Below, piece by piece: positions 34,458 to 42,635 of a stretch of 64,000 bases of DNA. This DNA is from Herbiconiux ginsengi (lineage in GTDB: Bacteria > Actinomycetota > Actinomycetes > Actinomycetales > Microbacteriaceae): the NCBI RefSeq assembly GCF_900107435.1, contig NZ_FNPZ01000003.1:1-64000 (forward strand). The letters are read 5' to 3'. The translations under genes were made by a program, and so were the position numbers. How positions within the stretch are numbered: position 1 is the first letter of the stretch; every line of letters starts with the position of its first letter. Under the pieces are notes generated by a model. The model had not been told where the DNA came from, made no database searches, and saw only the letters and a list, made by a program, of their open reading frames with translations.

Positions 34458-36632
34458 TCAGCAGGGTGTGAGCGACGCGACGCTCGGGGAGAGTGACGCC
34501 GGGCCCCCGATGAGGGTGATCCGCTCGATCCGCTGAATTCTCATCGCGTCGAGCACGGCTCGTGGAACGCAGTCCGGTCTGGCGACGTAGAGCGGTGCCG
34601 ATGACGATCCTGCCCAGGCCGAACCCGCCAGGGCATCGGGGAACTTCAGGCCGGTGGCCAAGAAGGCACGCTCCGCCGAGGGAAACGCGTCTGCGTTGAT
34701 GTTCGCCGACGCCTCGAATCGGTCGGCGCCACCCTGCCGTGCCGTGTGCGCGATCGTGCTGAGCGAGGCCGCCATACCCGCACTGACGGATGCCGGCCCT
34801 CCGGCGATGACGATCTCCTGCACCGCCAAGGAATCGAGCAGAACGCCCGTGGCGACGTCGACCGATCCTGCCGAGCCGTCGACCAGCACCACCGGCCCGC
34901 CCCGGGAGGCTGCAGCCGCTCCTGCCGAGAGGGCGTCGGGGAAGTCGGTGCCGGTCGCCACATACGTCACGGCAGCACCCCCGTCGCCGAAGGCGTAGCT
35001 CGCGAGGTTGCGCGACGCTTCATAGCGATCGGCTCCACCGATTCTGACGACGTTGCGCTGCAACGAGCGCAGTCGGCCGAGCACGAGCTCGGAGACGGAG
35101 TTCACCCCGCCCACCACCACGATCTTCGCCGGCTTCAGACGCGTGATCTCCGCGACGACGACGGGGAGCAGCGCGTCCTTCTCGGTGAGAAGCAAGGGTC
35201 CGCCCTCGTGAGCGGCAGCCGGACCGGCCGAGAGCGCATCGGGGTAGTTCGCGCCCGTGACGACGTAGACGACGGGCGCGGTCGTCGGGAACGCCGCCTT
35301 CGAGACATTCACCGCGGCCTCGTAACGGTCGGCTCCGCTCACGCGCTCCGTGGACGGCGGCACCGCGACGGCGCTGTCACTGGAGGGTGGCATCGGAGCG
35401 GTCCTCGTGAGCAGCGAATCCGTCACGGTGTCGCCGTTCACGAAGGTCGGGTTGTCGCATCCGTCGAGCATCGCCTCGCTCGCACCGGGAATCCGGGACG
35501 CCTGCGAAAGCGACTGCTGAACGAGGTTCAGAGGCAGCGGGGCGTAGCCGAGGTCGGCGATGCGGCGCTGGCCGGCACAGACGGAGTGCTGGGCGAAAGC
35601 GCCCAGCGTATGCCCCTTCGCCGCCGTGAAGATGCCACCCTCTTCGGTCGGCACGATGAGGTAGGTCGCGGAGGACAGCGGGTAGGCACGCCGGTCGGGG
35701 TTCTCGTAGACGCCACGCAACCGGAGTTGCGCGAATTCCGGAGACGCGGGATCCGTCTCGGCGCTCGCACCGAGGAGGGCGATCGAGACGGCGTCGTTCG
35801 TCGGCGGGACGTAGTAGCCACCCGCGTTGAGGAGTTTCGCCACCGGAAAGCCGGAGTTCTTCGCGTACGAGTTCTCGACGTAGGTGATTCCTCCCTCGCC
35901 GTAGCCCTGCGACACGTAGCCCATCACGCCGAGCGAGCCGTTCTGCGCCTTCATGTTCGGCAACGCCGGGAACTGGCTGGTGGCCGGGCACTCGGCCTCG
36001 GCGCACATCGTGTTCCACTGGGCCGGCTGCCGGTCTTTGAGCCAGCTCGTGAACTGCCAGGTCGATCCGCTGCCGTCAGCGCGCACCACCGGAACGATCG
36101 GCTTGGCCGGAAGCCGAGTACCGGGGTTCTCGGCCGCGATGGCCGGGTCGGTCCACGATCGGATGCTGCCGGTGAAGATGCCCGCCGTCGTCGCGGCCGA
36201 GAGTCGCAGATTCGTGATCCGTGCGCCGTCGGTGCCGATGAGGTTATACGCGAGGCTTGTCGCGCCGGCCGCGAACGGGAGGTAGCTGTATCCCTGTGTC
36301 GGCACCTCGGGCGCCGAACCGTCTTCGGGAGCCGCTTGGAACGGCAGCTCGGAGACGGCGAAATCGACCGTTCCGTGGAGGAAATCCTGGCGACCGCCCG
36401 ACGATCCGATGCCCGAATAGGCGACCGTCATGCCGTAGTCCGTGGCGACTTGCCTGCGCCACTCGTCCAGAGCCCTCTGGGCCCAGGTCGAACCTGTTCC
36501 CGCGATCGGAGCGAAAGACGCGGCATCGGCGGATCTCACGCCGGACCCGATCGGCAGCATGACGATCAGGGATGTCACGATCGCAGCGGATAGCAGGACG
36601 GAGAGCAGCCGCGGTCGAGAAAGGCGAGACAT
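34458..36632 (-). CDS. PstS-like phosphate-binding protein fused to three CWB2 cell-wall-binding repeats
   Basis: Secreted protein of 724 residues. A Sec signal peptide (residues 1-38, cleavage near SADAA) has no lipobox. A PstS-type domain follows (about 40-420): GTGSTWAQRAL, GIGSSGGRQDFLHGTVDFA, RADGSGSTWQFTSWL. Residues 430-724 are three cell-wall-binding repeats, each opening with GADRYEA or GADRFEA and containing FPDALSAG or FPDALAG and VIAGG/VVVGG/LIGGP. The protein should sit in the wall rather than in the membrane. No pstCAB genes are adjacent. Confidence 0.9.
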   Translation of the reverse strand: MSRLSRPRLLSVLLSAAIVTSLIVMLPIGSGVRSADAASFAPIAGTGSTWAQRALDEWRRQVATDYGMTVAYSGIGSSGGRQDFLHGTVDFAVSELPFQAAPEDGSAPEVPTQGYSYLPFAAGATSLAYNLIGTDGARITNLRLSAATTAGIFTGSIRSWTDPAIAAENPGTRLPAKPIVPVVRADGSGSTWQFTSWLKDRQPAQWNTMCAEAECPATSQFPALPNMKAQNGSLGVMGYVSQGYGEGGITYVENSYAKNSGFPVAKLLNAGGYYVPPTNDAVSIALLGASAETDPASPEFAQLRLRGVYENPDRRAYPLSSATYLIVPTEEGGIFTAAKGHTLGAFAQHSVCAGQRRIADLGYAPLPLNLVQQSLSQASRIPGASEAMLDGCDNPTFVNGDTVTDSLLTRTAPMPPSSDSAVAVPPSTERVSGADRYEAAVNVSKAAFPTTAPVVYVVTGANYPDALSAGPAAAHEGGPLLLTEKDALLPVVVAEITRLKPAKIVVVGGVNSVSELVLGRLRSLQRNVVRIGGADRYEASRNLASYAFGDGGAAVTYVATGTDFPDALSAGAAAASRGGPVVLVDGSAGSVDVATGVLLDSLAVQEIVIAGGPASVSAGMAASLSTIAHTARQGGADRFEASANINADAFPSAERAFLATGLKFPDALAGSAWAGSSSAPLYVARPDCVPRAVLDAMRIQRIERITLIGGPASLSPSVASLTPC

Positions 36633-36933
36633 GGCGCGAGTGTAGGAAGCACCGAAGTCCGGAGCGTGTACGTCGAGAAAACGACAGGTGTCGAGGGCGC
36701 TCGGAGGTCGAAGACCCCGGGCGGCCGATCGGTCAGCCCGGGGCGACCGTCAAACGCCCCCGGGCCGCTGGACCGGCATCCGTTCGACCAACGACAGCCG
36801 GGCCGAGCGGCGCTTCGCCGACAAGGGCTATACGCTTCTGAGCCCCTCGGTCGCGGTGACCGATACGGACTGCTGAGCCGGATCGTCCGCGCGAACGGAA
36901 TGCGCACGGGGGCTACGGGAGTTGGATGGAACT
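36633..36933. other. 301-bp gap, nothing recognised
   Basis: A GC-rich stretch between a wall protein gene and an oxidoreductase gene. Short open frames occur on both strands but none has a ribosome site or recognisable family. It must hold divergent promoters; I see no clear boxes. Confidence 0.5.
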
Positions 36934-37956
36934 ATGAGAGCGATCGTCTACACCTCCAACGGCCCGTCCGATGTCATGCGGCTCGAGGAGCGTCCGATTC
37001 CCGAACCCGCCGCCGGTGAGGTGCGCGTGCGGGTCGCCGTGTCGGCGGTGAACCCGACCGACTGGAAGAACCGCGCCGGGAGTGGGGCGGGCGGCGCGGT
37101 CGAGGGGCAGTCGCCGAACCAGGACGGCGCCGGTGTGGTCGACGCGGTCGGGCCTGGCGTCACCACCGTGGTGCCCGGCGACCGGGTGTGGCTCTTCCTC
37201 GCGGCGTATCAGCGGCCGAGCGGCACCGCCCAGGAGTACACGGTGGTTCCGGCGTCGCGAGTGGTGAAGCTGCCTGACGGCGTTTCATTCGACGTGGGTG
37301 CGTCGCTCGGTGTGCCGGCGATGACCGCGCACCGCGCGCTGACCGTGCACGACGGCGGGCCGTCGCGCCTGGCCCCGGGCGCGTTGTCCGGCCGGACGGT
37401 GCTCGTGGCCGGCGGCGCGGGAGCGGTGGGTCATGCCGCGATCCAGCTCGCCCACTGGGCCGGGGCGACCGTCATCACCACCGTCTCGTCGCCCGCGAAG
37501 GCTGCTCTCGCGGCATCCGCCGGCGCTGATGTGATCGTGGACTACCGCACCGAGGATGCGGCCGCGCGCATCCGCTCGGCCGCGCCGGAGGGGGTCGACC
37601 TCGTGGTCGAGGTCTCCCCCGCCCGCAATGCGGAGCTCAACGCGGCCGTGCTCGCGAATCACGGCACGGTCGCGGTCTACGCCACCGACGGCGGCTCGAC
37701 GATGTCGCTCGACGTGCGCACGCACTTCGCTCTCAACGTGCGCTACCAGTTCCTGCTGCTCTACACGATGGGTCCGGATGCGCTGTCCGCGGCGGCGGAG
37801 GACCTCACGGCCGCCCTGGCCGACGGCGCGCTGCCGGTCGGTGCCGACGCGGGTCTCCCGCTGACGCGCTTCCCGCTCGAGGAGACGGCGGCGGCCCATG
37901 ATGCGGTCGAGCACTCGGTCGTCGGCAAGGTGCTCATCGACGTGGCGTCGCTCTGA
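36934..37956 (+). CDS. Quinone oxidoreductase-like zinc-free medium-chain dehydrogenase
   Basis: NADPH-dependent oxidoreductase of 340 residues of the MDR superfamily. N-terminal GroES-like domain with AVNPTDWKNRAG and GAGVVDAVGPGV; Rossmann domain with VLVAGGAGAVGHAAIQLAHWAGA. No structural zinc cysteines are present. ATG 36934 follows GGATGGA. The following gene in the same direction is a MerR regulator, but a gap of 143 bp with a MerR-type promoter separates them. Confidence 0.87.
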   Translation: MRAIVYTSNGPSDVMRLEERPIPEPAAGEVRVRVAVSAVNPTDWKNRAGSGAGGAVEGQSPNQDGAGVVDAVGPGVTTVVPGDRVWLFLAAYQRPSGTAQEYTVVPASRVVKLPDGVSFDVGASLGVPAMTAHRALTVHDGGPSRLAPGALSGRTVLVAGGAGAVGHAAIQLAHWAGATVITTVSSPAKAALAASAGADVIVDYRTEDAAARIRSAAPEGVDLVVEVSPARNAELNAAVLANHGTVAVYATDGGSTMSLDVRTHFALNVRYQFLLLYTMGPDALSAAAEDLTAALADGALPVGADAGLPLTRFPLEETAAAHDAVEHSVVGKVLIDVASL

Positions 37957-38062
37957 TCGACGGCGGCCCCGTCGGGCGACAGGGCGAAAGGCGCAGCGGC
38001 CAGCAACGCACGACTCGACGGTTGCGGGCGAAGTCGGTGCGAAGCGGAGTTCGAGGGGCCGC

Positions 38063-38093
38063 TTGACTTCAAGCGCTTGAAGTGTGTTGGGAT
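38063..38093 (+). promoter_or_regulatory. MerR-type promoter with 19-bp spacer and palindromic operator
   Basis: TTGACT (38063-38068) and TGGGAT (38088-38093) are separated by 19 bp, the elongated spacer typical of MerR-activated promoters. The perfect palindrome CTTCAAGCGCTTGAAG (38067-38082) lies in the spacer. Confidence 0.8.
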
Positions 38094-38099
38094 GCCGGT

Positions 38100-38540
38100 A
38101 TGACGGCATTGACCATCCACGACGTGTCGCGACGGAGCGGGCTCAGCGAGCCCACGTTGCGCTACTACGAAGAGGTCGGGCTCATCGGCCCGATCGCCCG
38201 CGACCCCAGCAGCCGGCACCGCCGGTACGGGGACAACGACCTCGACACCGTGCAGGCGCTCGCCTGCCTGCGGTCGATGGGCGTCGGGATCGACGACATG
38301 CGCACCTACCAGGCGAATCGGGCGCGGGGCCGTGCGGCCGCGGGCGAACAGCGCGATCTGCTGCGCCGGCACGCCGAGCGGGTCGAGCGGGAGATCGAGA
38401 CGCTGTATGTGCACCTCGAGTACCTCCACGCCAAGTCCGAGCTGTGGGATGCACGGGAACGCGGTGATGCAGCCGAAGAGGCGGAGGCGAGCATCCGCGT
38501 GAACGCGATCGTGCCGCGGCTGCAGGAGGCCCTGCGATGA
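38100..38540 (+). CDS. MerR family regulator
   Basis: Regulator of 146 residues. The N-terminal helix-turn-helix and wing read LTIHDVSRRSGLSEPTLRYYEEVGLI and SSRHRRYGDNDL, followed by a long coiled-coil dimerisation helix. No cysteines are conserved for metal binding, so it belongs to the branch sensing organic or reactive compounds. It lies directly behind the promoter with the 19-bp spacer and overlaps the next gene by four bases, so it probably activates its own operon. Confidence 0.9.
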   Translation: MTALTIHDVSRRSGLSEPTLRYYEEVGLIGPIARDPSSRHRRYGDNDLDTVQALACLRSMGVGIDDMRTYQANRARGRAAAGEQRDLLRRHAERVEREIETLYVHLEYLHAKSELWDARERGDAAEEAEASIRVNAIVPRLQEALR

Positions 38541-39502
38541 CCGTTCTCGTCACCGGCGCATCCGGATATCTCGCCACCCGTCTCATCGCCGATCTGCTGC
38601 GCTCGGGAACCGCGGTGCGCGGCACGGTGCGGTCGCTCGACAGCGAGTCCGACGTGCGCACCGCCATCCGCCGCGGCGGAGCCGACGACAGCGGTCTCGA
38701 GCTCGTGACCACCAGCCTCCTCGACGACGAAGGATGGGCCGCCGCCGCGGCCGGTACCGACGGTGTCTACCACGTGGCCTCGCCGATGATCCTCGGCACG
38801 GAGCCCGACGATGTCGTGATCCCGGCGCGAGACGGAACACTGCGGGTGCTGCGCGCCGCACGCGACGCAGCCGTGCCCCGAGTCGTGCTCACGTCGTCGT
38901 TCGCGGCGGTCGGGTACTCGCCGAAACCCGTGCGCGACTACGACGAGAGCGACTGGACCGACCCGGACACACCCGGCCTGCCGGCCTATCCGCTCTCCAA
39001 GGCGGTCGCCGAGCGCGCGGCCTGGGACTTCCTGTCGCACGAGGGCGGTGGCATGGAACTCGTGGCGATCAACCCCACCTGGATCGCCGGCCCCACGCTC
39101 ACCACCGCCGCCCGCTCGTCGTTGCAGGTCTTCACGGCCATGCTCGACGGCACCATGACCGCCACCCCGCGCCAGCTCTTCGGCATCGCCGACGTGCGCG
39201 ACGTCGCCGCGCTGCACATCGCCGCGATGACGACTCCGGGTGCCGCGGGCAAGCGCTACCTCGCCCTCGCCGATGGCCCCACCACCAGCTTCCTCGGTGT
39301 GGCGACCGTGCTGCGGGAGCGCGTGGGGGCGCTCGCCTCCCGGGTGCCGACGGTCGAGGTGCCCGGCGACGACCCCGCACCGCTCGTCATCCACAACGAC
39401 CGGGCGAAGCGCGAGCTCGGATTCCGGCCGCGGCCCGTCGACGACACCATCGTCGAGACCGCGGAGAGCCTCCGCGACCTCGGTCTTCTCGCCGAACACT
39501 GA
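38537..39502 (+). CDS. NAD(P)-dependent epimerase/dehydratase-type aldehyde reductase
   Basis: Extended short-chain dehydrogenase of 321 residues, dihydroflavonol-reductase-like. The cofactor motif is VLVTGASGYLATRL; the catalytic pair is in YPLSKAVAE; SSFAAVGYSP gives the serine. ATG 38537 overlaps the MerR stop by four bases. MerR/reductase pairs of this type commonly detoxify reactive aldehydes or ketones; the exact substrate is not known. Confidence 0.88.
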   Translation: MTVLVTGASGYLATRLIADLLRSGTAVRGTVRSLDSESDVRTAIRRGGADDSGLELVTTSLLDDEGWAAAAAGTDGVYHVASPMILGTEPDDVVIPARDGTLRVLRAARDAAVPRVVLTSSFAAVGYSPKPVRDYDESDWTDPDTPGLPAYPLSKAVAERAAWDFLSHEGGGMELVAINPTWIAGPTLTTAARSSLQVFTAMLDGTMTATPRQLFGIADVRDVAALHIAAMTTPGAAGKRYLALADGPTTSFLGVATVLRERVGALASRVPTVEVPGDDPAPLVIHNDRAKRELGFRPRPVDDTIVETAESLRDLGLLAEH

Positions 39503-39555
39503 TCATCTCTCAGTTCATCTGGTGGCCGCCCGGGGGTTGTGGCATCCTTGCAGGC

Positions 39556-39909
39556 ATGGAACGTGTGGTCGGAATCGGTGGACATTTCTTGCGGGCCCGC
39601 GACCCGGAGGCGTTGAGCGCGTGGTATCGCGAGAGTCTCGGACTCGACGCCGACGAGATGGGGCTGTGGCAGCAGGAGGCCGGGCCGACGGTGTTCGCCG
39701 CCTTCGACACCGACACCGATTACTTCGGGCGGCGCGACCAGCAGGTCATGCTCAACTTCCGGGTGCGCGATCTCGACGCGATGCGTGCCCAGCTGCGGGA
39801 GGCCGGTGCCGACGTCGCGGAGGAGACGCAGGAGATGGACGGGGTCGGCCGGTTCGGGTGGGTGACCGATCCGGAAGGCAACCGCATCGAGCTCTGGCAG
39901 CCCGCCTGA
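39556..39909 (+). CDS. VOC family protein
   Basis: Glyoxalase-fold protein of 117 residues: GIGGHFLRARDPEALSAWYRE at the start and WVTDPEGNRIELWQP at the end. No ribosome site is seen; CATCCT seven bases before ATG 39556 could be a -10 box. Substrate unknown. Confidence 0.85.
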   Translation: MERVVGIGGHFLRARDPEALSAWYRESLGLDADEMGLWQQEAGPTVFAAFDTDTDYFGRRDQQVMLNFRVRDLDAMRAQLREAGADVAEETQEMDGVGRFGWVTDPEGNRIELWQPA

Positions 39910-39976
39910 GCCCTGCGGTACCGACGCGACGCCCGCCCCGACTCCACTGCCCCGCGCGTCCCCGCGCTGCGCGCGC

Positions 39977-40840
39977 TCAGCGCCTGGCGCCGGCGTCGAT
40001 CGTCTCGGTTCCGAGCACGTTCAGCAGCGCCAGCGCCTCCGCGTCGCGCGAACCCTGCGGCGCGGAGTAGAGCACGAGGTGCTGATCGCGACCGGTGAGC
40101 GCCAAGGAGTCGCAGTTGACCGTGACGTCTCCGACCACAGGATGCCGGAAGGTCTTCGTGAGCATCGGCACGGTCTGCACGTCGTGCCGCTCCCAGAGGC
40201 GGGCGAACTCGGCGCTGCCGGAGCGCAGTTCCTCGATGAGTCCGATCACCGCGGGATCGGAGGGATAGCACGCGACCGTCGTGCGAAGCCGCATCACGAC
40301 GGTCTGCCGGAATTCGGCGCCGTCGGAGATGCCGTAGAGCGGTACGCCTCGTCGCTCGGCCTCCGGCACGAGGAAGGCCTTTCGGGCGAGGTCACGGTCG
40401 GCGGGCGCGAGCGCTCCGAAGTCCTCCATCAAAGCCGCGGCGAGATCGTTCCAGGCGAGCACCTCGAACGCCGCCGACGTCACGAACCCCGCCGTCTGCG
40501 GCAATCGCTCGAGGAGCGTCAGGATGCTCGGGCGCACGTCCCGACGGTGGAGTCCCGCCCGAACGGATGCCGTCCCGGCGAGGAGGTGCAGGTGCTCCGA
40601 CTCCGCGTCGGTCAGGCGGAGACCGGCCGCGATGCCCGCCAGCACCTCGCCCGACGGTCGCGGCGCCCGGCCCTGCTCGAGCCGCACGTAGTACTCGGTG
40701 GAGATGTGGGCGAGCACCGCGATCTCCTCGCGGCGGAGCCCCGGTGTCCTTCGTCGCGGGCCCGACGCGAGACCGACGTCCTCCGGGCGCAGCCGCTCAC
40801 GGCGGGTGCGGAGAAACGCTCCGAGGTCCTGCTTGTCCAT
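39977..40840 (-). CDS. XRE-family regulator with MmyB-like ligand domain
   Basis: Regulator of 287 residues. The N-terminal helix-turn-helix (LRREEIAVLAHISTEYYVRLEQGR) is followed by the MmyB-like domain (about 105-275; VLAWNDLAAALMEDF, HPVVGDVTVNCDSLAL), which in related proteins binds a fatty-acid-like ligand. ATG 40840; upstream frame not used. Divergent from a short-chain dehydrogenase, which it probably regulates, a very common actinobacterial pairing. Confidence 0.9.
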   Translation of the reverse strand: MDKQDLGAFLRTRRERLRPEDVGLASGPRRRTPGLRREEIAVLAHISTEYYVRLEQGRAPRPSGEVLAGIAAGLRLTDAESEHLHLLAGTASVRAGLHRRDVRPSILTLLERLPQTAGFVTSAAFEVLAWNDLAAALMEDFGALAPADRDLARKAFLVPEAERRGVPLYGISDGAEFRQTVVMRLRTTVACYPSDPAVIGLIEELRSGSAEFARLWERHDVQTVPMLTKTFRHPVVGDVTVNCDSLALTGRDQHLVLYSAPQGSRDAEALALLNVLGTETIDAGARR

Positions 40841-40881
40841 GTCTTCAGTGTGCGCGCTCGCCGATCGCCGATCGTAGTACT

Positions 40882-40923
40882 GCCAGTGCCTGCATCCGGA
40901 TGCCGCATCCGGTCGACACTGGC
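40882..40923. promoter_or_regulatory. Nested inverted repeats in a divergent promoter
   Basis: GCCAGTG (40882-40888) and CACTGGC (40917-40923) flank the perfect palindrome GCATCCGGATGC (40892-40903). The site ends just before the dehydrogenase start and is a candidate operator for the divergent XRE regulator. Confidence 0.5.
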
Positions 40924-40926
40924 GGC

Positions 40927-41715
40927 ATGACAAACACCATCGTCCCCGAATCGACCCCGATCGGCCTGCTCACGGGCAAGGTCGTGTTCATCACCGGCGC
41001 CAGCCGCGGCATCGGCGAGGCTGCAGCCCGCCTCTTCGCCCGGGAGGGCGCCTCCGTCGTGCTGGCCGCCCGAGGCGCGGATGCCCTCGAGCGGATCGTC
41101 ACCGAGATCCGCGGCGAGGGCGGCGTCGCCGACGCCGTCACCCTCGACCTCGCCGATCCGTCGAGCATCCGCGCCGCCGTCGATCGCGTCGATGAGATGC
41201 ACGGCCGCCTCGACGGCGCGTTCAACAACGGCGCCGCGATCCAGCAGCCGGGCCGGTTGGACGCGACGAGCGACGACGACATCGACGCCCAGTTCGCCGT
41301 GAACTTCCGCGCTCATTGGACCGCCATGACAGCCGAGGCCGCGCTCATGCAACGAACCGGCGGCGGCGCGATCGTCAACACCTCGAGCATCGGCAGCCGT
41401 CGCGCGAATCCCGCCCTCCCTGCCTACGCTGCGATGAAGCGGGCGCTGAACAGCATCACCGAGACCGCGGCTGTCAGCTGGGCACCCGACGGCATCCGGG
41501 TGAACGGCATCACGCCCGGCGGCACGGCGACGGAGATGATCGACGCGTGGGAGAAGGCGACCCCCGGCGTGATCGAGCGGATGTCGGCGACCATCCCGCT
41601 CGGGCGGATGGCTCAACCCCGCGAGGTGGCCGAGGTGGCCGCGTGGCTGCTCAGCGATCGGGCATCGTACGTCACGGGCGCGATCGTGCCGGTGGACGGC
41701 GGTGCCGGGGCCTGA
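40927..41715 (+). CDS. Short-chain dehydrogenase/reductase
   Basis: NAD(P)-dependent classical SDR of 262 residues. Cofactor loop TGASRGIGEAAARLF; active site NTSSIGSRRANPALPAYAAMKRAL with the Tyr-x-x-x-Lys pair; C-terminal YVTGAIVPVDGG. ATG 40927 gives the usual N-terminus; upstream frame is a shadow of the regulator. Regulated probably by the divergent XRE/MmyB protein. Substrate unknown. Confidence 0.9.
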   Translation: MTNTIVPESTPIGLLTGKVVFITGASRGIGEAAARLFAREGASVVLAARGADALERIVTEIRGEGGVADAVTLDLADPSSIRAAVDRVDEMHGRLDGAFNNGAAIQQPGRLDATSDDDIDAQFAVNFRAHWTAMTAEAALMQRTGGGAIVNTSSIGSRRANPALPAYAAMKRALNSITETAAVSWAPDGIRVNGITPGGTATEMIDAWEKATPGVIERMSATIPLGRMAQPREVAEVAAWLLSDRASYVTGAIVPVDGGAGA

Positions 41716-41721
41716 GCGCGC

Positions 41722-42102
41722 TCAGCCTGCCGGGCGCGAGAACAGGTTGACCAGGTTGCCGTCGGGATCGCGGAACAGTGTCGAGCGATTGCCCCAGGGC
41801 ATGGTGCTGGGCTCCAGCACCACGTCGTCGAGCGCGTCGCGAAGACGTGCGAACTCGGCATCCACGTCATCGACCTGGAGCTCGATGATCACGGAGTCGT
41901 TGCTGCCGGGCCGCGGGGCGCGATCTCCCAGCATCGCGACGGTGGCCGTGCTGCCGATCGCGAGAGCCGCTCCCCCTCCGGCGGTTCTGATCTCGGCGAA
42001 CACCGGTGCTGGTCGCGCAGCGACCGTGCCGGTGACGAGCTCGTAGAAGCGGGCCAGGCGGTCGACGTCGTCGGTGACGATGCGGATGGATGCGAACTCC
42101 AC
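41722..42102 (-). CDS. VOC family protein
   Basis: Glyoxalase-fold protein of 126 residues with IVTDDVDRLARFYELVTG and TLFRDPDGNLVNLFSRP. AAAGGA lies before ATG 42102. It converges on the dehydrogenase gene, six bases apart. Substrate unknown. Confidence 0.85.
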   Translation of the reverse strand: MEFASIRIVTDDVDRLARFYELVTGTVAARPAPVFAEIRTAGGGAALAIGSTATVAMLGDRAPRPGSNDSVIIELQVDDVDAEFARLRDALDDVVLEPSTMPWGNRSTLFRDPDGNLVNLFSRPAG

Positions 42103-42168
42103 GGTGGTCCTTTCCGGCGGGTCGTGCGACCCGACGTGGCCATCATGCGCCGAGCCACCGACATCCGT

Positions 42169-42453
42169 TCACGCGCCTCCGACGAGCAGTGCGATCTCGA
42201 CCGCGTCGCCCTCCTCGACGCCTTCGTGCTCTCGGAGCGCCGTCTTGAGCGGCACGATGTAGGCGCCGTCTTTCGGCCAGCGCGATGTGGGCAGCGTCGT
42301 GTCGCCGACACGGACGGTGGCCGGGATCATGCCCCACCCGTAGCTGACCGCCGGCGCCAGCTGGGCGATGAGTTCGCTCTCGGCGGCCGGCACGGCACGA
42401 AGTGGAAGGGCGAGAGTCCGCGCCTCGCCGCGGAATCGGAGTTCCACGCCCAC
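42169..42453 (-). CDS. DUF1905 family protein
   Basis: Small protein of 94 residues of the DUF1905 beta-barrel family, recognised by VSYGWGMIPATVRVG and SRWPKDGAYIVPLKTALRE. GTG 42453 gives the family N-terminus (VELRFRGEA); the open frame further upstream is low-complexity and not used. Some family members are fused to a DNA-modification-related YdeI domain, but here it stands alone. Function unknown. Confidence 0.8.
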   Translation of the reverse strand: MGVELRFRGEARTLALPLRAVPAAESELIAQLAPAVSYGWGMIPATVRVGDTTLPTSRWPKDGAYIVPLKTALREHEGVEEGDAVEIALLVGGA

Positions 42454-42635
42454 ACGATATCCGTCGCGCCGCGGATGCCGTCGCGCCGCGGGTGCCGCCG
42501 ATGGCGGGCGCCGGGTCGATCCGTGGTGCACTCCGCTCGCCTGCGTTCCGTGGTTCGGTGCCCTTCGCGAGAGTGCCCGACGTGGCGCCCGGGTCGTCGA
42601 CCTCAATGTCGGTAGCTCGTGATTGACTTATTCTC

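Noticed and set aside
36688-36876. Plus-strand frame ending ADKGYTLLSPSVAVTDTDC
   Set aside because: The end looks somewhat protein-like and could be a gene remnant, but I cannot match it to a family and the start is low-complexity.
42462-42495. CGTCGCGCCGCGG repeated twice upstream of the DUF1905 gene
   Set aside because: A short GC-rich duplication with no visible effect on a gene or site.
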